A stretch of 64,000 nucleotides of DNA from Desulfonema magnum (GTDB lineage: Bacteria; Desulfobacterota; Desulfobacteria; Desulfobacterales; 4be13), in assembly GCF_017377395.1 (NCBI RefSeq), contig NZ_CP061800.1, positions 620,001 to 684,000 of the forward strand, written 5' to 3'. The translations under genes were made by a program, and so were the position numbers. The notes below the pieces were generated by a model that searched no databases, was not told where the DNA came from, and was given only the letters and a program-made list of their open reading frames with translations. Below, piece after piece: positions 44,747-53,817 of this stretch (its first letter is position 1; each line of letters begins with the position of its first letter).

Positions 44747-47700
44747 TCGGCATACCGCTTTCTGGCAATTTCCAGGCAGTTCTCCATGATCATATCCATG
44801 TCATCCTCGCTCAGACACAGGCGATGCTCCTCCTGAATTTCATACAGGCAATCTTCGATTTCATTCCGCATGGCATTCTGAATATCCGGGTTATGAACCC
44901 AGTCCACCACTTTCAGACGCCGGATGATCTCATCTGTTTTCAGTCCGATATCCGCGGAGATATCCGCAATATTCTCCTGACCGTATCCGGCCAGCACATC
45001 CCGTGCAGCCCCGTAAAAAGCCGGGGCCACGGAATAATTTTTAAGTTTTGACGGAAGATCATCCGCCTTCCTGTCCCGGACTGCGTCCATGATTTCCCCG
45101 GCTTTTTTCAGATATTCAAGGTCAGAAATCCGTTTCTCCCGGTATGCCTCTATGGTCTCCTCCAGCATTTTTGAGAATTTTTTGTAAAACGCGGGGTCTT
45201 CCTCCATTTTTTCGCTGATGCTCTTTTTTGTCCGGTGGGCAATGGTGTCGGCTTTGGCAGCCCTGGTTTCTGCTTTTTCCACTTCACGGGCAAACGCATC
45301 TTTGTCAAAGATGTTCACCAGCCGGGTCATTGGCATGACATTTTCGGTTGTCACATGCTTGTCAATGAGTTTTCGGATACGGTCTTCATATTCTCTGAAA
45401 TCAACGGTTTCCGCGTATCGTTGTCTTACTGACCTTCTCAGTGCTATAAAAAATCTGAGGTCAGATTTGTACCGGCGAATATTCTTGTCCGAGGTGCCCA
45501 TGACAAATGTTTCCGAGGACAGGGCAATTTCCAGAGTCCGGGCAAAGCATGAGAGCCGGTCGTAGAACCGGACCCGGATTTCATCATCCGAGAGAAGCTG
45601 TTCATATGCTTCCTCATCCTTCCGGTTGGATATGGTTTTGAAGATATCCCACAGATCGGAATGACGCTGGGGCAGTTTTCGGATTTCCTCATTGATATGG
45701 ATCAGGGCCGTTTCCAGGTCTTTTTCATCAAATCCGGCCAGGGCCGAATAGGTGGTCAGGGCTTTGTCCAGTTCCCCCAGGATGCCGTAATAATCCAGGA
45801 CATACCCGAAATCTTTGCCCTCACACAGCCGGTTCACCCGTGCAATGGCCTGAAGCAGGGTGTGTTCCTTTAAGCTCCGGGTGATGTAAAGCACCGTGTT
45901 CCGGGGTTCGTCAAATCCGGTGAGGAGTTTGTCCACCACAATCAGGAGTTCCGGGTGGGCCGCATCTTTGAATGTATTGATAAGCGATTCATTATAATTG
46001 TCCTCGCTCCCGTACTGCTTCATCATTTTTTTCCAGAACACCTGGACCTCGTCCGCGGCTTCCTGATCCACTTCATTATGACCTTCACGGGTGTCCGGCC
46101 CGGAAATCAGAACCTGGGAGGAGACAAATCCGGCCTGGTCCAGGTAATGCTTGTACTTCAGGGCAGCTTTTTTGGAAGGGGTTGTCAGTTGGGCTTTGTA
46201 AGGTGTGCCTTTGAGCAATCCGTTAAAGTGAAGACTGATATCATAAGCCACTTCCATGATTTTCTGATCTGCTTGGTTCAACTGGTCCGCGGTGCTGAAT
46301 TTTTTTTTGAGGTCTTTTTTCTGCTCGGGGGTGAGCGTTGCGGTTTGCCGCTTAAACCATTTGTCCATATTTTTTTTGTCAACTGCCTGATCCGCGTGGC
46401 GACCTTCGTAAAGCAGGGGAACCACAACTTTGTCTTCCAGGGCATTTTCAATGGTGTATGGAAAAATAAACCGGCCGAATTTCAGGGCTGTGTTCTTATC
46501 CTTTTTCATGAGGGGTGTGCCGGTAAATCCCAAATAGCAAGCTCTGGGCAGGGTTTTTCGCATGAGCGCATGTTTGTTTTTGTACTGGCTCCGATGGCTT
46601 TCATCCACCAGCACAAAGATTTCTGTTGAATCATCCTGAATGTTCTTCTTGTTCAGTCCTGCCATGAATTTGTCAATGATGGTGGTGACAATGCTCTCCC
46701 TGTTTTCCGAAATCAGCGACATGAGATGATCGCCATTTTTTGCCTTTACTGCCTCTTTTCCGCAATGGAGAAAGGTTTCATGGAGCTGCCTGTCCAAATC
46801 TTTCCGGTCTGTGACCAGCACCACTCTGGGATTTTTCACAGAGGGTTCAAGGGTGATGGCTTTTGCCAGCATGACCATGGTCAGTGACTTGCCGCTCCCC
46901 TGGGTGTGCCAGATGACTCCGCCTTTTCTGGCTCCGTTTTCGTCATATTCCCGGATGCGTTCCAGGGTTTCTTTTACGGCAAAATATTGCTGATACCGGG
47001 CAATTTTCTTTTCTCCTGCGTCAAACACGGTGAACTGATACGCCAGTTCCAACAGCCGCTCGGGTCGGCACAGGCTGCAAAGCGCACGGTCCTGAGCTGT
47101 GATTTCCCGGCTTCCCCGGTGTTCCATGTCATCAAACCAGGCGCGGATATAGGCAAATGCGTGGGTAAAGATTCCGGATTTCTGTTCCGGGGTGAGGGGC
47201 TGATTCACGATTGCGGACACGTCCGGGTCTGTGCCTTTTTCCCGCCACACTGACCAGAATTTGGCTGGTGTGCCGGTGGTGCCGTATTTGGCTTCATTTT
47301 TACTGATGCCAAGGATAAGCTGGGTGTATGTGAACAAGGTCGGTATTTCATCTTCAGACTGGTTTCGGATGTTCTGGGAAATGGCCTGTTCAATGGGGGC
47401 TTCAATGTCCGGCCGTTTGCATTCGATCACGGCAAAGGGGATGCCGTTGACAAACAGCACGATATCGGGCCTGCGGGTTTTGTCGCTGCGGGTACGGGCC
47501 ACTTCAAATTCCGGGACTGCGTGAAATTCATTGTTGCTGATGTGTTTCCAGTCAATGTATTTCAGGGAAAAGCTCTTTTTATCGCCGTTTATGGTCTGGT
47601 CGAGACTTCTGCCCAGGCAGAGCAGGTCATAGATTTTTTCATTATCCCGGACCAGTCCTTCGGGGATGATGTGTTTCAGGGAATTGATCGCATTTCGGAT

Positions 47701-47922
47701 ATTGGCTTTTGTAAATTTGTATGTCTTTTTTTTGTAGGTGATGGGGTTGTGTTTTCGGAGCCATTCTTCTAAAATGGTGTCCAGGATGACAGTGCTGTTT
47801 TTCCCGTGTCTGGCATTCATGGCCTCGGTCGGTGACAGGCAGGTATAGCCGAGGTTTGCAAGCACCTGAAGGGCCGGTATCTGTGAGATGTGGTCTTCTT
47901 GAAAAGATGGGGTGTCAGTCAT
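44743..47922 (-). CDS. hsdR: Type I restriction enzyme, R subunit (endonuclease/translocase)
   Basis: HsdR cuts DNA after translocation when bound to an M2S1 methylase core. The ATG at 47922 (MTDTPSFQEDHISQ) follows GAAGGGAA; an in-frame TTG five codons earlier is rejected. The PD-(D/E)XK nuclease motif is at ~147-166 (RPDIVLFVNGIPFAVIECK). Superfamily 2 helicase motifs: I at ~340 (HTQGSGKSLTMVMLA), Ia VLVTDRKDLDRQL, II VLVDESHRSQ (~438), III GFTGTPL, then LLTGFDEP and the motif VI region QAIARVNR. The C-terminal ~250 residues are the helical domain for M-S contact. 1059 residues is a normal length and the frame is intact. The start is 11 bp after the DUF3368 toxin gene. Confidence 0.95.
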   Translation of the reverse strand: MTDTPSFQEDHISQIPALQVLANLGYTCLSPTEAMNARHGKNSTVILDTILEEWLRKHNPITYKKKTYKFTKANIRNAINSLKHIIPEGLVRDNEKIYDLLCLGRSLDQTINGDKKSFSLKYIDWKHISNNEFHAVPEFEVARTRSDKTRRPDIVLFVNGIPFAVIECKRPDIEAPIEQAISQNIRNQSEDEIPTLFTYTQLILGISKNEAKYGTTGTPAKFWSVWREKGTDPDVSAIVNQPLTPEQKSGIFTHAFAYIRAWFDDMEHRGSREITAQDRALCSLCRPERLLELAYQFTVFDAGEKKIARYQQYFAVKETLERIREYDENGARKGGVIWHTQGSGKSLTMVMLAKAITLEPSVKNPRVVLVTDRKDLDRQLHETFLHCGKEAVKAKNGDHLMSLISENRESIVTTIIDKFMAGLNKKNIQDDSTEIFVLVDESHRSQYKNKHALMRKTLPRACYLGFTGTPLMKKDKNTALKFGRFIFPYTIENALEDKVVVPLLYEGRHADQAVDKKNMDKWFKRQTATLTPEQKKDLKKKFSTADQLNQADQKIMEVAYDISLHFNGLLKGTPYKAQLTTPSKKAALKYKHYLDQAGFVSSQVLISGPDTREGHNEVDQEAADEVQVFWKKMMKQYGSEDNYNESLINTFKDAAHPELLIVVDKLLTGFDEPRNTVLYITRSLKEHTLLQAIARVNRLCEGKDFGYVLDYYGILGELDKALTTYSALAGFDEKDLETALIHINEEIRKLPQRHSDLWDIFKTISNRKDEEAYEQLLSDDEIRVRFYDRLSCFARTLEIALSSETFVMGTSDKNIRRYKSDLRFFIALRRSVRQRYAETVDFREYEDRIRKLIDKHVTTENVMPMTRLVNIFDKDAFAREVEKAETRAAKADTIAHRTKKSISEKMEEDPAFYKKFSKMLEETIEAYREKRISDLEYLKKAGEIMDAVRDRKADDLPSKLKNYSVAPAFYGAARDVLAGYGQENIADISADIGLKTDEIIRRLKVVDWVHNPDIQNAMRNEIEDCLYEIQEEHRLCLSEDDMDMIMENCLEIARKRYAE

Positions 47923-47933
47923 GGAATTTCCCT

Positions 47934-48428
47934 TCAATCATTTGTTTGTGTTAAGGCAATTTTTATAACCCGTTCACTCAGCCAGATACCTTTTCTTTGC
48001 ATTTGTTCAACAGCGTATTTCATAGAAAACGGCAGTCCTTCTTTTTTTGCCCGAATCAGTACGCCGACTGAGCCTGTAACATCAAGACCGTTTAGTCTCG
48101 CAATTCGTCTGCCCACGGTTTCATCTATGCAAACCGTCTGAATTTTTTCATTTAGTGCAAGCTGTATGACAGAAGCTTCGCCTCTGTCCAATGTATTAGC
48201 AAGAAAAGGGGATATTCTCAGAGGCGCTTTTTCTTTGTGTAAAAAAGTTGCAGAATTGAATTCATTAACGGCAAATCCTTTTTTGCCTCCGATTCCAATT
48301 TCTTCTGATACTTCAAAAGGAACCAATATCTGCTTGTAAATAGAAGACAAAAAAGTCAGATCGCCCCATGCGGCAGTCAATGCAATAATCGGCCCTGTGT
48401 TTATGACGATTTTTTTAGTGTCAGGCAT
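47934..48428 (-). CDS. DUF3368/PIN-like toxin component (164 aa)
   Basis: A PIN-fold-like protein of the DUF3368 family, usually the toxin partner of UPF0175 antitoxins. KIVINTGPIIALTAAWGDL at the N-terminus is the first acidic/asparagine PIN strand (with N in place of the usual D). LDRGEASVIQLALNEK holds the conserved GE region, VCIDETVGRRIARLNGL the third acidic motif, and TGSVGVLIRAKKEGL the last. The ATG at 48428 overlaps the antitoxin stop by eight bases, so the two are translationally coupled; the longer frame from 48467 is rejected. The pair sits between hsdS and hsdR. Nuclease activity is inferred from the fold. Confidence 0.85.
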   Translation of the reverse strand: MPDTKKIVINTGPIIALTAAWGDLTFLSSIYKQILVPFEVSEEIGIGGKKGFAVNEFNSATFLHKEKAPLRISPFLANTLDRGEASVIQLALNEKIQTVCIDETVGRRIARLNGLDVTGSVGVLIRAKKEGLPFSMKYAVEQMQRKGIWLSERVIKIALTQTND

Positions 48429-48675
48429 TTTCAATATCCGATAACAGTTCTTCTTTTTCCAGATCAATCATGGGTACACCGAAATGATGCAGACTGAGAA
48501 GAAAAGTAACCCTGTCCGTACCTGCCAACTGTGCAGCCATGCCGGATGATAATCGTTTCATTTCAAATAATTTTACTGCCATTGCCATTTTTGCTTCTGC
48601 TTCAAATTCTGCGGGTGTTTTTTGTAACACATCCGGCAAAGTTTTCGGGTAGTCTATTTTTATTTGATTTAGCAT
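48421..48675 (-). CDS. UPF0175-family antitoxin (84 aa)
   Basis: A small DNA-binding-type antitoxin. KIDYPKTLPDVLQKTPAEFE matches the conserved opening of UPF0175, followed by AKMAMAVKLFEMKRLSSGMA and AAQLAGTDRVTFLLSLHHFG, a helix-turn-helix-like region (family pattern: LSSGKAAELAGMSRxEF), and ends PMIDLEKEELLSDIENA. It should neutralise the DUF3368 protein encoded immediately downstream and may autoregulate. It lies 163 bp downstream of hsdS; the gap has a loose hairpin (CCTTTTCTTATC / GATAAGAAAGGG, ~48737-48822). Confidence 0.87.
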   Translation of the reverse strand: MLNQIKIDYPKTLPDVLQKTPAEFEAEAKMAMAVKLFEMKRLSSGMAAQLAGTDRVTFLLSLHHFGVPMIDLEKEELLSDIENA

Positions 48676-48838
48676 GTTAATTCAGTCCTTTCTCTCTTAA
48701 AATGCAAATGGAATATTCTCTTCCAGATCATCCCGTGTATTTTCCTTTTCTTATCGGCTTTCCCTGTAATTCGTTGCCTGTTTGCACATAACAAAGTACA
48801 GGGAAATCAGATAAGAAAGGGAAAAAAATCCTTGCTCA

Positions 48839-50128
48839 TCACTTTTTCTTCAATTGTTTCACTCGGACCAGGTGATTCACCCGAATCTCCCCGGTGAGAA
48901 GTTTCTGCATCAGCCCTTTTTTCTGCTGTTTCAGGGCTTCGAGCTTTTGACTGAGAAGGTCAATTTCTTTGTCGCAGGCGGTGAGGATGGCGGCGATTTT
49001 CTTTTGTTCTGCAATTGAGGGTAATGGAATCAAAGATTGAAGTGTTGCCTGTGTTGTCAGACCAAATCGGGTAACACCGTTTGCAAGTGTAAAAAAGTAA
49101 TAACGATAAATTTGCAGTTGAAATAATTTAGAAAGATATTCTCCTAATAAAACTTTTCTGTCAGGACGGATTAAAGCCAAATGATAACCGCATAAAACAT
49201 TTTTCAGCTTTTCAGAAACAAATGCGGGTACTGCGATGTCATCAGGGGTTTCCGAATCTTTTGTTATAATGACATCACCCTTTTTAAGACTGTATTTCTC
49301 AATTTCTTTTACCTTTGCAGTGGCTTGCATAAAATCCAGGTTTTGAGTAATATAATCATTATAGTAAACATCTGTGTAATTACATAATAATACTTGTTTT
49401 TCTTTTTTATCTGCTTTCTTATCCACGTTGCTGAACAGAACTTCAGCACATTTTTCAAGGTGTCGTAATCCCCATTCTTTAGGTATTTTTCCAACCTTCG
49501 ATTTTTTATATCCCTTCCGCTTCACAAACTCCCCAAACCGCTTCTTCCCCGTCAGAAGCTGCTGCATCAGCCCTTTTTTGCGCCGGGTTTTGGCCTGGAT
49601 GAGCTTCCCCGTGAGTTCAATGGCGTTGTCCCATGTGCCGAGAATTTCGGCGATTTTCTTTTGTTCGGGAAGAGAGGGAAGGGGAATCTCAATCTTCAAA
49701 AAATCCTTTGGGTTCAAACGTATTCGGCCAGTCGTACCTCTACACAAGGTTTTTGCATCATATAAAAAACGTGGGAGATGATAAACATATTTTAAAAAGT
49801 GTACATTCAAAACCTTTGGCTTTGCTCTGAATTGGGGATATTCAGTGCTACCGTATGCGCCATGATGATTTTCATTAGCAATCGCAAAGGCGGCTTTTGA
49901 TGTCCACATTTTGTTGTATATAATGTCATCTTTTTCAACACGGCTTAACGAAGTTGTTTTAATCTCACTCCCTGTTTGGACGTTATGAATATGAACACCT
50001 TCAAGATACCATCGGACTCCAACCAGTTTATATTCTTTTTTTGCTAACACAGTTTCTGTACGAATAACTGGATTTATAAGAGCGCCGAGCGGCACTAATT
50101 TCCAATCTTTAGGAATGATATAACTCAT
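48839..50128 (-). CDS. hsdS: Type I restriction enzyme, S (specificity) subunit
   Basis: HsdS fixes the recognition sequence through two target-recognition domains. TRD1 covers residues ~1-150, followed by the conserved helix region PLPSLPEQKKIAEILGTWDNA; TRD2 covers ~205-365, followed by PSIAEQKKIAAILTACDKEI. The two conserved repeats with QKKGLMQ(K/Q)LLTG endings give the normal pseudo-symmetric architecture. At 429 residues the length is standard and the frame is intact. Its ATG overlaps the hsdM stop by four bases (ATGA). Confidence 0.94.
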   Translation of the reverse strand: MSYIIPKDWKLVPLGALINPVIRTETVLAKKEYKLVGVRWYLEGVHIHNVQTGSEIKTTSLSRVEKDDIIYNKMWTSKAAFAIANENHHGAYGSTEYPQFRAKPKVLNVHFLKYVYHLPRFLYDAKTLCRGTTGRIRLNPKDFLKIEIPLPSLPEQKKIAEILGTWDNAIELTGKLIQAKTRRKKGLMQQLLTGKKRFGEFVKRKGYKKSKVGKIPKEWGLRHLEKCAEVLFSNVDKKADKKEKQVLLCNYTDVYYNDYITQNLDFMQATAKVKEIEKYSLKKGDVIITKDSETPDDIAVPAFVSEKLKNVLCGYHLALIRPDRKVLLGEYLSKLFQLQIYRYYFFTLANGVTRFGLTTQATLQSLIPLPSIAEQKKIAAILTACDKEIDLLSQKLEALKQQKKGLMQKLLTGEIRVNHLVRVKQLKKK

Positions 50129-52066
50129 TTAATTCTCAACTCCTTCAAATATCCCGCCATTTCCCCCTGAACCGCAGCCAATGCCGCCTCAATCCCCTCA
50201 ATCTTTTTTTGTTCCGCCCCCACGTCAATCTCCTCCTCTTCCTCGAACGTATCCACATACCGGGGAATATTCAAATTAAAATCATTCTCCTCAATCTCCG
50301 TGTTTGTGGCCCGATACGCATATTTCTCCACCGTTTCAAAAGCCGCATAAGCGTCAAAAATCTTCTGAATATCCTGTTCCCGGAGATTGTTCTGATTTTT
50401 GCCCTGCTCAAATTCCCGTGAAGCATCAATAAACAGCACATCCTCATGGTCTTTAGCCTTATTGAAAATCAGAATGGCGGCCGGAATACCTGTGCCAAAA
50501 AACAAATTAGGCGGCAGACCGATCACCGCCTCAAAACAATTTTCCTCCACCAGCGATTTCCGAATCTTGCCCTCGCCAGCCCCCCGGAACAGAACCCCAT
50601 GAGGCACAATCACGCCCACCTTGCCGGTTCCCTCCACAGCAGCCTCAATCATGTGAGTGATAAACGCATAATCCCCCCTGCTCTTTGGCGGAGTCCCCCG
50701 GTGAAACCGCTTGAATTTATCCGCACCCGCTTCATCCGCCCCCCATTTGTCCAGAGAGAACGGCGGATTGGCAATCACAATATCAAACTTCATCAGCGTA
50801 TCATCTTCAATCAGCCGTGGATTTCTCAGCGTATCCCCCCACTCCAGCCGGGCCTGATCTCTCTCATGCAGAAACATATTCATGCGGGCCAGCGCCCAGG
50901 TGGAGCCATTGCTCTCCTGACCATACAACGAATAATCCTGCCCCCCGATCTCAGCAGCCGCACGAATCAGCAAAGACCCGGACCCGCAAGTCGGATCACA
51001 TATCCGGTTGCCCTTTTTGGGCTGCACCAGCTTTGCCAGCAACATGGCCACACCGTCCGGCGTGTAAAACTCCCCGCCCTTTTTCCCGGCATCACTGGCA
51101 AATTTGGAAATCAGATACATATAAGTATTTCCGATAATATCCGCATTCCCAATCTTTGAAGGCCGGAGGTCAAGGGTTTTCGCTGAAAAATCCTCAAGCA
51201 GATGTTTCAGCCGGGCATTCCGGTCTTTGGTCTGCCCCAGATTCACCTCGGAATTGAAATTAATATTCCGAAACACCCCTTCCAGCTTGGACTTGTTGGC
51301 TTCTTCAATATTTTCCAAAGCCGTGTCTATCCGCTCGCCGATATTGTCAGCATTTCTGTTCATTGCTCTCCTGACCATACAACGAATAATCCTGCCCCCC
51401 GATCTCAGCAGCCGCACGAATCAGCAAAGACCCGGACCCGCAAGTCGGATCACATATCCGGTTGCCCTTTTTGGGCTGCACCAGCTTTGCCAGCAACATG
51501 GCCACACCGTCCGGCGTGTAAAACTCCCCGCCCTTTTTCCCGGCATCACTGGCAAATTTGGAAATCAGATACATATAAGTATTTCCGATAATATCCGCAT
51601 TCCCAATCTTTGAAGGCCGGAGGTCAAGGGTTTTCGCTGAAAAATCCTCAAGCAGATGTTTCAGCCGGGCATTCCGGTCTTTGGTCTGCCCCAGATTCAC
51701 CTCGGAATTGAAATTAATATTCCGAAACACCCCTTCCAGCTTGGACTTGTTGGCTTCTTCAATATTTTCCAAAGCCGTGTCTATCCGCTCGCCGATATTG
51801 TCAGCATTTCTGTTTTCATACAAATAATCAAAACTGCTGTTTTCCGGCAGAACAAACCGCTCCCGGGCCATGCGGCGTTTTACCTTGTTCTTATCCCCCT
51901 TGAATTTCTTCAGATATTCCTCCTGCTTATCCTTCCATAAATCGCTCAGGTATTTCAGAAATAAAAAAGTGAGAATATAATTTTTATATTCGCTGGGATC
52001 AACCACCCCCCGGAAGGTATCACAGACCTTCCACGCCACATCATTAATTTGCTGTTGTTTATCCAT
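50125..52066 (-). pseudogene. hsdM: Type I methyltransferase hsdM disrupted by a 454-bp tandem duplication
   Basis: HsdM is the N6-adenine methylase subunit. Reading from ATG 52066 gives the N-terminal helical domain (DKQQQINDVAWKVCDTFRGV) and the fold up to motif I (DPTCGSGSLLIRAAAEIGGQ), then terminates at 51347 after 239 residues. A second open frame (to 50125) begins inside a repeated copy of the same region and continues through NPPFSLDKWG (motif IV) to the C-terminus. Bases 50907-51360 and 51361-51814 appear identical; 454 is not a multiple of three, so the duplication shifts the frame. Removing one copy leaves 1488 bases, a continuous 495-residue HsdM of normal size. As written no single chain has both motif I and motif IV in a full-length context, although the downstream frame could in principle be translated from an internal start. 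Confidence 0.9.
50907..51814. repeat. Perfect 454-bp tandem duplication within hsdM
   Basis: Unit one is 50907-51360 and unit two is 51361-51814, directly abutting; both start CATTGCTCTCCTGACCATAC and end GTCAGCATTTCTGTT. I found no mismatch by eye. The junctions show no obvious long microhomology. Near-perfect identity implies a very recent event, or an assembly artefact. Confidence 0.9.
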
Positions 52067-52288
52067 TTTTTTCCATAATGTCAGATTTTATCGGAAATAA
52101 GAAGCTGCACCCAAAACTGGCCATCCGGAGTGCCAAACTTGCGGTTTCAGCAGATGGAAAATTCCGACAGACACTTGTGACACTCGTTCCCACGCTTTGC
52201 GTGGGAATGCCTTCCGGACGCTTCGCGTCCCGTGCCGCAGGAAGCTTCGTGACGCGAAGCGTCTCTCCTGCATTCCCACGCGAAGCGT

Positions 52289-52390
52289 CACTGCCATTAA
52301 GTTAAGACTCATCCGGGGTGGCAAAAAGAGTTTCCGCCAAGGATGCGAAAAATAATTTTCGCACTCCGGAAGCTTAACTTAATGGCAGTG
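52289..52390. mobile_element. 102-bp MITE with 18-bp TIRs and 11-bp flanking duplication
   Basis: The ends are perfect inverted repeats (CACTGCCATTAAGTTAAG and its complement). It is flanked by ACGCGAAGCGT at 52278-52288 and 52391-52401. Joining across the element restores a continuous CATTCCCACGCGAAGCGTGG, the expected arm of the host repeat, so the flank is a target-site duplication, although part of it may reflect the palindromic host. The interior carries a GCGAAAAATAATTTTCGC hairpin. Confidence 0.8.
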
Positions 52391-52488
52391 ACGCGAAGCG
52401 TGGGAACGAGATCGTTCAGGGCTTTTTCCATCTGCTGAGTTTGACAAAGCCCCGGCCGCCAGGCAAAGTCAGACAGACATAAAAATAG

Positions 52489-52511
52489 CCCGGCAATTCA
52501 TTACCGGGCCA
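52489..52511 (-). terminator. Rho-independent terminator of the small exported-protein gene
   Basis: On the minus strand GCCCGG and CCGGGC arms enclose a ten-base loop and are followed by TATTTTTAT, ~12 bases after the stop codon at 52523. Confidence 0.75.
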
Positions 52512-52522
52512 CACACATCTTA

Positions 52523-52933
52523 TTAATAATTTAATTTTATATCAGGAACCCGCCCTCCGGAGCGTATGCCCTTCAGACTGACCTGTTTCACGATGGTATT
52601 TCCCCGGTATATGACCAGTTTATAATTGGACGGACGGCCCTGCCCTTTATTGGAAAACGCATAATAGCCAAATTTGTTTGTGGAAGTTTCCATCTGATAC
52701 CCTGTTTCCGGATTTGTCAGAGGCTCAAGCTTCACCGTTATCACCTGGCTATTTCCCTTAATTCTTCCCAAAAGCCAGCGTTTTTCCCCCACTGCTTTTG
52801 AAATCATGATACTTTCCGGACTTCTCCAGCTCTGTGATCCTGAGCGTTTCTTTTTTCCGCTCAGTGCGCTCGTTGCCGGCACAAGAAGCAGGATCATCAG
52901 AATAAGAACCAGTTTTACAAAATATTTTTTCAT
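52523..52933 (-). CDS. Small exported protein with a carboxypeptidase-regulatory-like domain (136 aa)
   Basis: A signal peptide (MKKYFVKLVLILMILLLVPA, cleavage near SALS) is followed by a basic linker (GKKKRSGSQSWRS) and one beta-sandwich domain: RIKGNSQVITVKLEPLTNPE, TSTNKFGYYAFSNKGQG and YKLVIYRGNTIVKQVSLKGI, the strand pattern of carboxypeptidase-regulatory or transthyretin-like domains. No lipobox or membrane anchor is present, so it should be periplasmic or secreted. It is a single gene with its own terminator, divergent from purH. Function is unknown; it resembles the regulatory-like domains in the giant protein at 2184-10430 only in fold type. Confidence 0.7.
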   Translation of the reverse strand: MKKYFVKLVLILMILLLVPATSALSGKKKRSGSQSWRSPESIMISKAVGEKRWLLGRIKGNSQVITVKLEPLTNPETGYQMETSTNKFGYYAFSNKGQGRPSNYKLVIYRGNTIVKQVSLKGIRSGGRVPDIKLNY

Positions 52934-53080
52934 ACGCCACCTCCCTTATTTCAGATGATAAATTAACTTGAAAATAATTGAAAAAATGTTAGTTAATGAT
53001 TCGTTAATTTTATAACATACAAAATTTTAAAAGGTCAAGCAAAGATTACAAACCATGAAACCAAAGAAAGGAAATATTTC

Positions 53081-53758
53081 ATGAGTATTAATGTTGTTGA
53101 AAAAATTGATGATTTGGTCAAAGTAAAATCTGTGCTCGTGAGCGTTTCGGACAAAAGCGGTCTTGATAAATTCATACCCCGGCTGGTTGAGATAAATCCT
53201 GAAATAAAGATTTTGTCAACCGGGGGAACCTACGGCAAAATAAAAGAGATACTTGGCAAAGCAGCCGACACCTGTCTGACACAAGTTTCAGATTATACAG
53301 GCCAGCCGGAAACCCAGGGCGGCCTTGTAAAAACCCTGGATTTCAAAATATATCTGGGACTTCTTACCGAAACCTACAATGATTCCCATCAGTCAGATAT
53401 TGAGCGAACCCAAGCCGTTCCCATTGACATGGTGGTGGTCAATCTGTACCCGTTTAAGGAAACCATTTCAAAATCAGATGTCACAGTTGAACAGGCACGG
53501 GGGAATATTGATATCGGCGGTCCCTGCATGATCAGGGCATCGGCAAAGAATTTCCTGCGAGTGGCACCGGTGGTTGATCCGTCTGACTATGAAATGATCA
53601 TTTCGGAAATAAAGGCAAACAACGGGATGACATCCCTTGACCTGCGTTTTCGTCTGGCACAGAAAGCATTTGATCACACAGCCGTTTATGACCGTGCCAT
53701 TGCCGACTTCCTGAAACAGCAGGCTTTTTCAGACGTAAGCGGCTGTTATAAGAAATAA
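53081..53758 (+). CDS. purH: IMP cyclohydrolase (PurH N-terminal half as a separate gene)
   Basis: Catalyses the last step of IMP synthesis, closing FAICAR to IMP. The protein has only the MGS-like cyclohydrolase domain (225 residues) of the usual ~520-residue bifunctional PurH. Motifs: VLVSVSDKSGLDKFIPRL, ILSTGGTYGKIKEIL, VSDYTGQPETQGGLVKTLDF, MVVVNLYPFKET and NIDIGGPCMIRASAKNFLRV. An AAAGGAAA site precedes the ATG. The formyltransferase half is the next gene, 59 bp downstream, so the two encode the separate parts of the pathway's final two steps. Confidence 0.92.
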   Translation: MSINVVEKIDDLVKVKSVLVSVSDKSGLDKFIPRLVEINPEIKILSTGGTYGKIKEILGKAADTCLTQVSDYTGQPETQGGLVKTLDFKIYLGLLTETYNDSHQSDIERTQAVPIDMVVVNLYPFKETISKSDVTVEQARGNIDIGGPCMIRASAKNFLRVAPVVDPSDYEMIISEIKANNGMTSLDLRFRLAQKAFDHTAVYDRAIADFLKQQAFSDVSGCYKK

Positions 53759-53817
53759 AGCGTCTGACGATTCAGGAATCACCAAACACTTAAACACTGA
53801 TGACAAGGAGATAAAAA

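Larger units (their letters stand above)
52067..52522. repeat. Gap with triple-nested inverted-repeat elements and a terminator
   Basis: From outside in: a CAGCAGAT-family element at 52147-52438 (TCAGCAGATGGAAAA to TTTTTCCATCTGCTGA); inside it a CTCGTTCCCACGC palindromic element (~52184-52411); inside that the 102-bp element 52289-52390. Left of all, 52115-52145 is a reverse copy of the 35-bp unit (GAGTGCCAAACTTGCGG). No gene is present; the terminator at 52489-52511 is listed separately. Confidence 0.75.

Noticed and set aside
49309..52000. Plus-strand open frames opposite hsdS and hsdM (up to 237 codons)
   Set aside because: They are antisense to well-supported genes, and the duplicate pairs simply mirror the 454-bp duplication.
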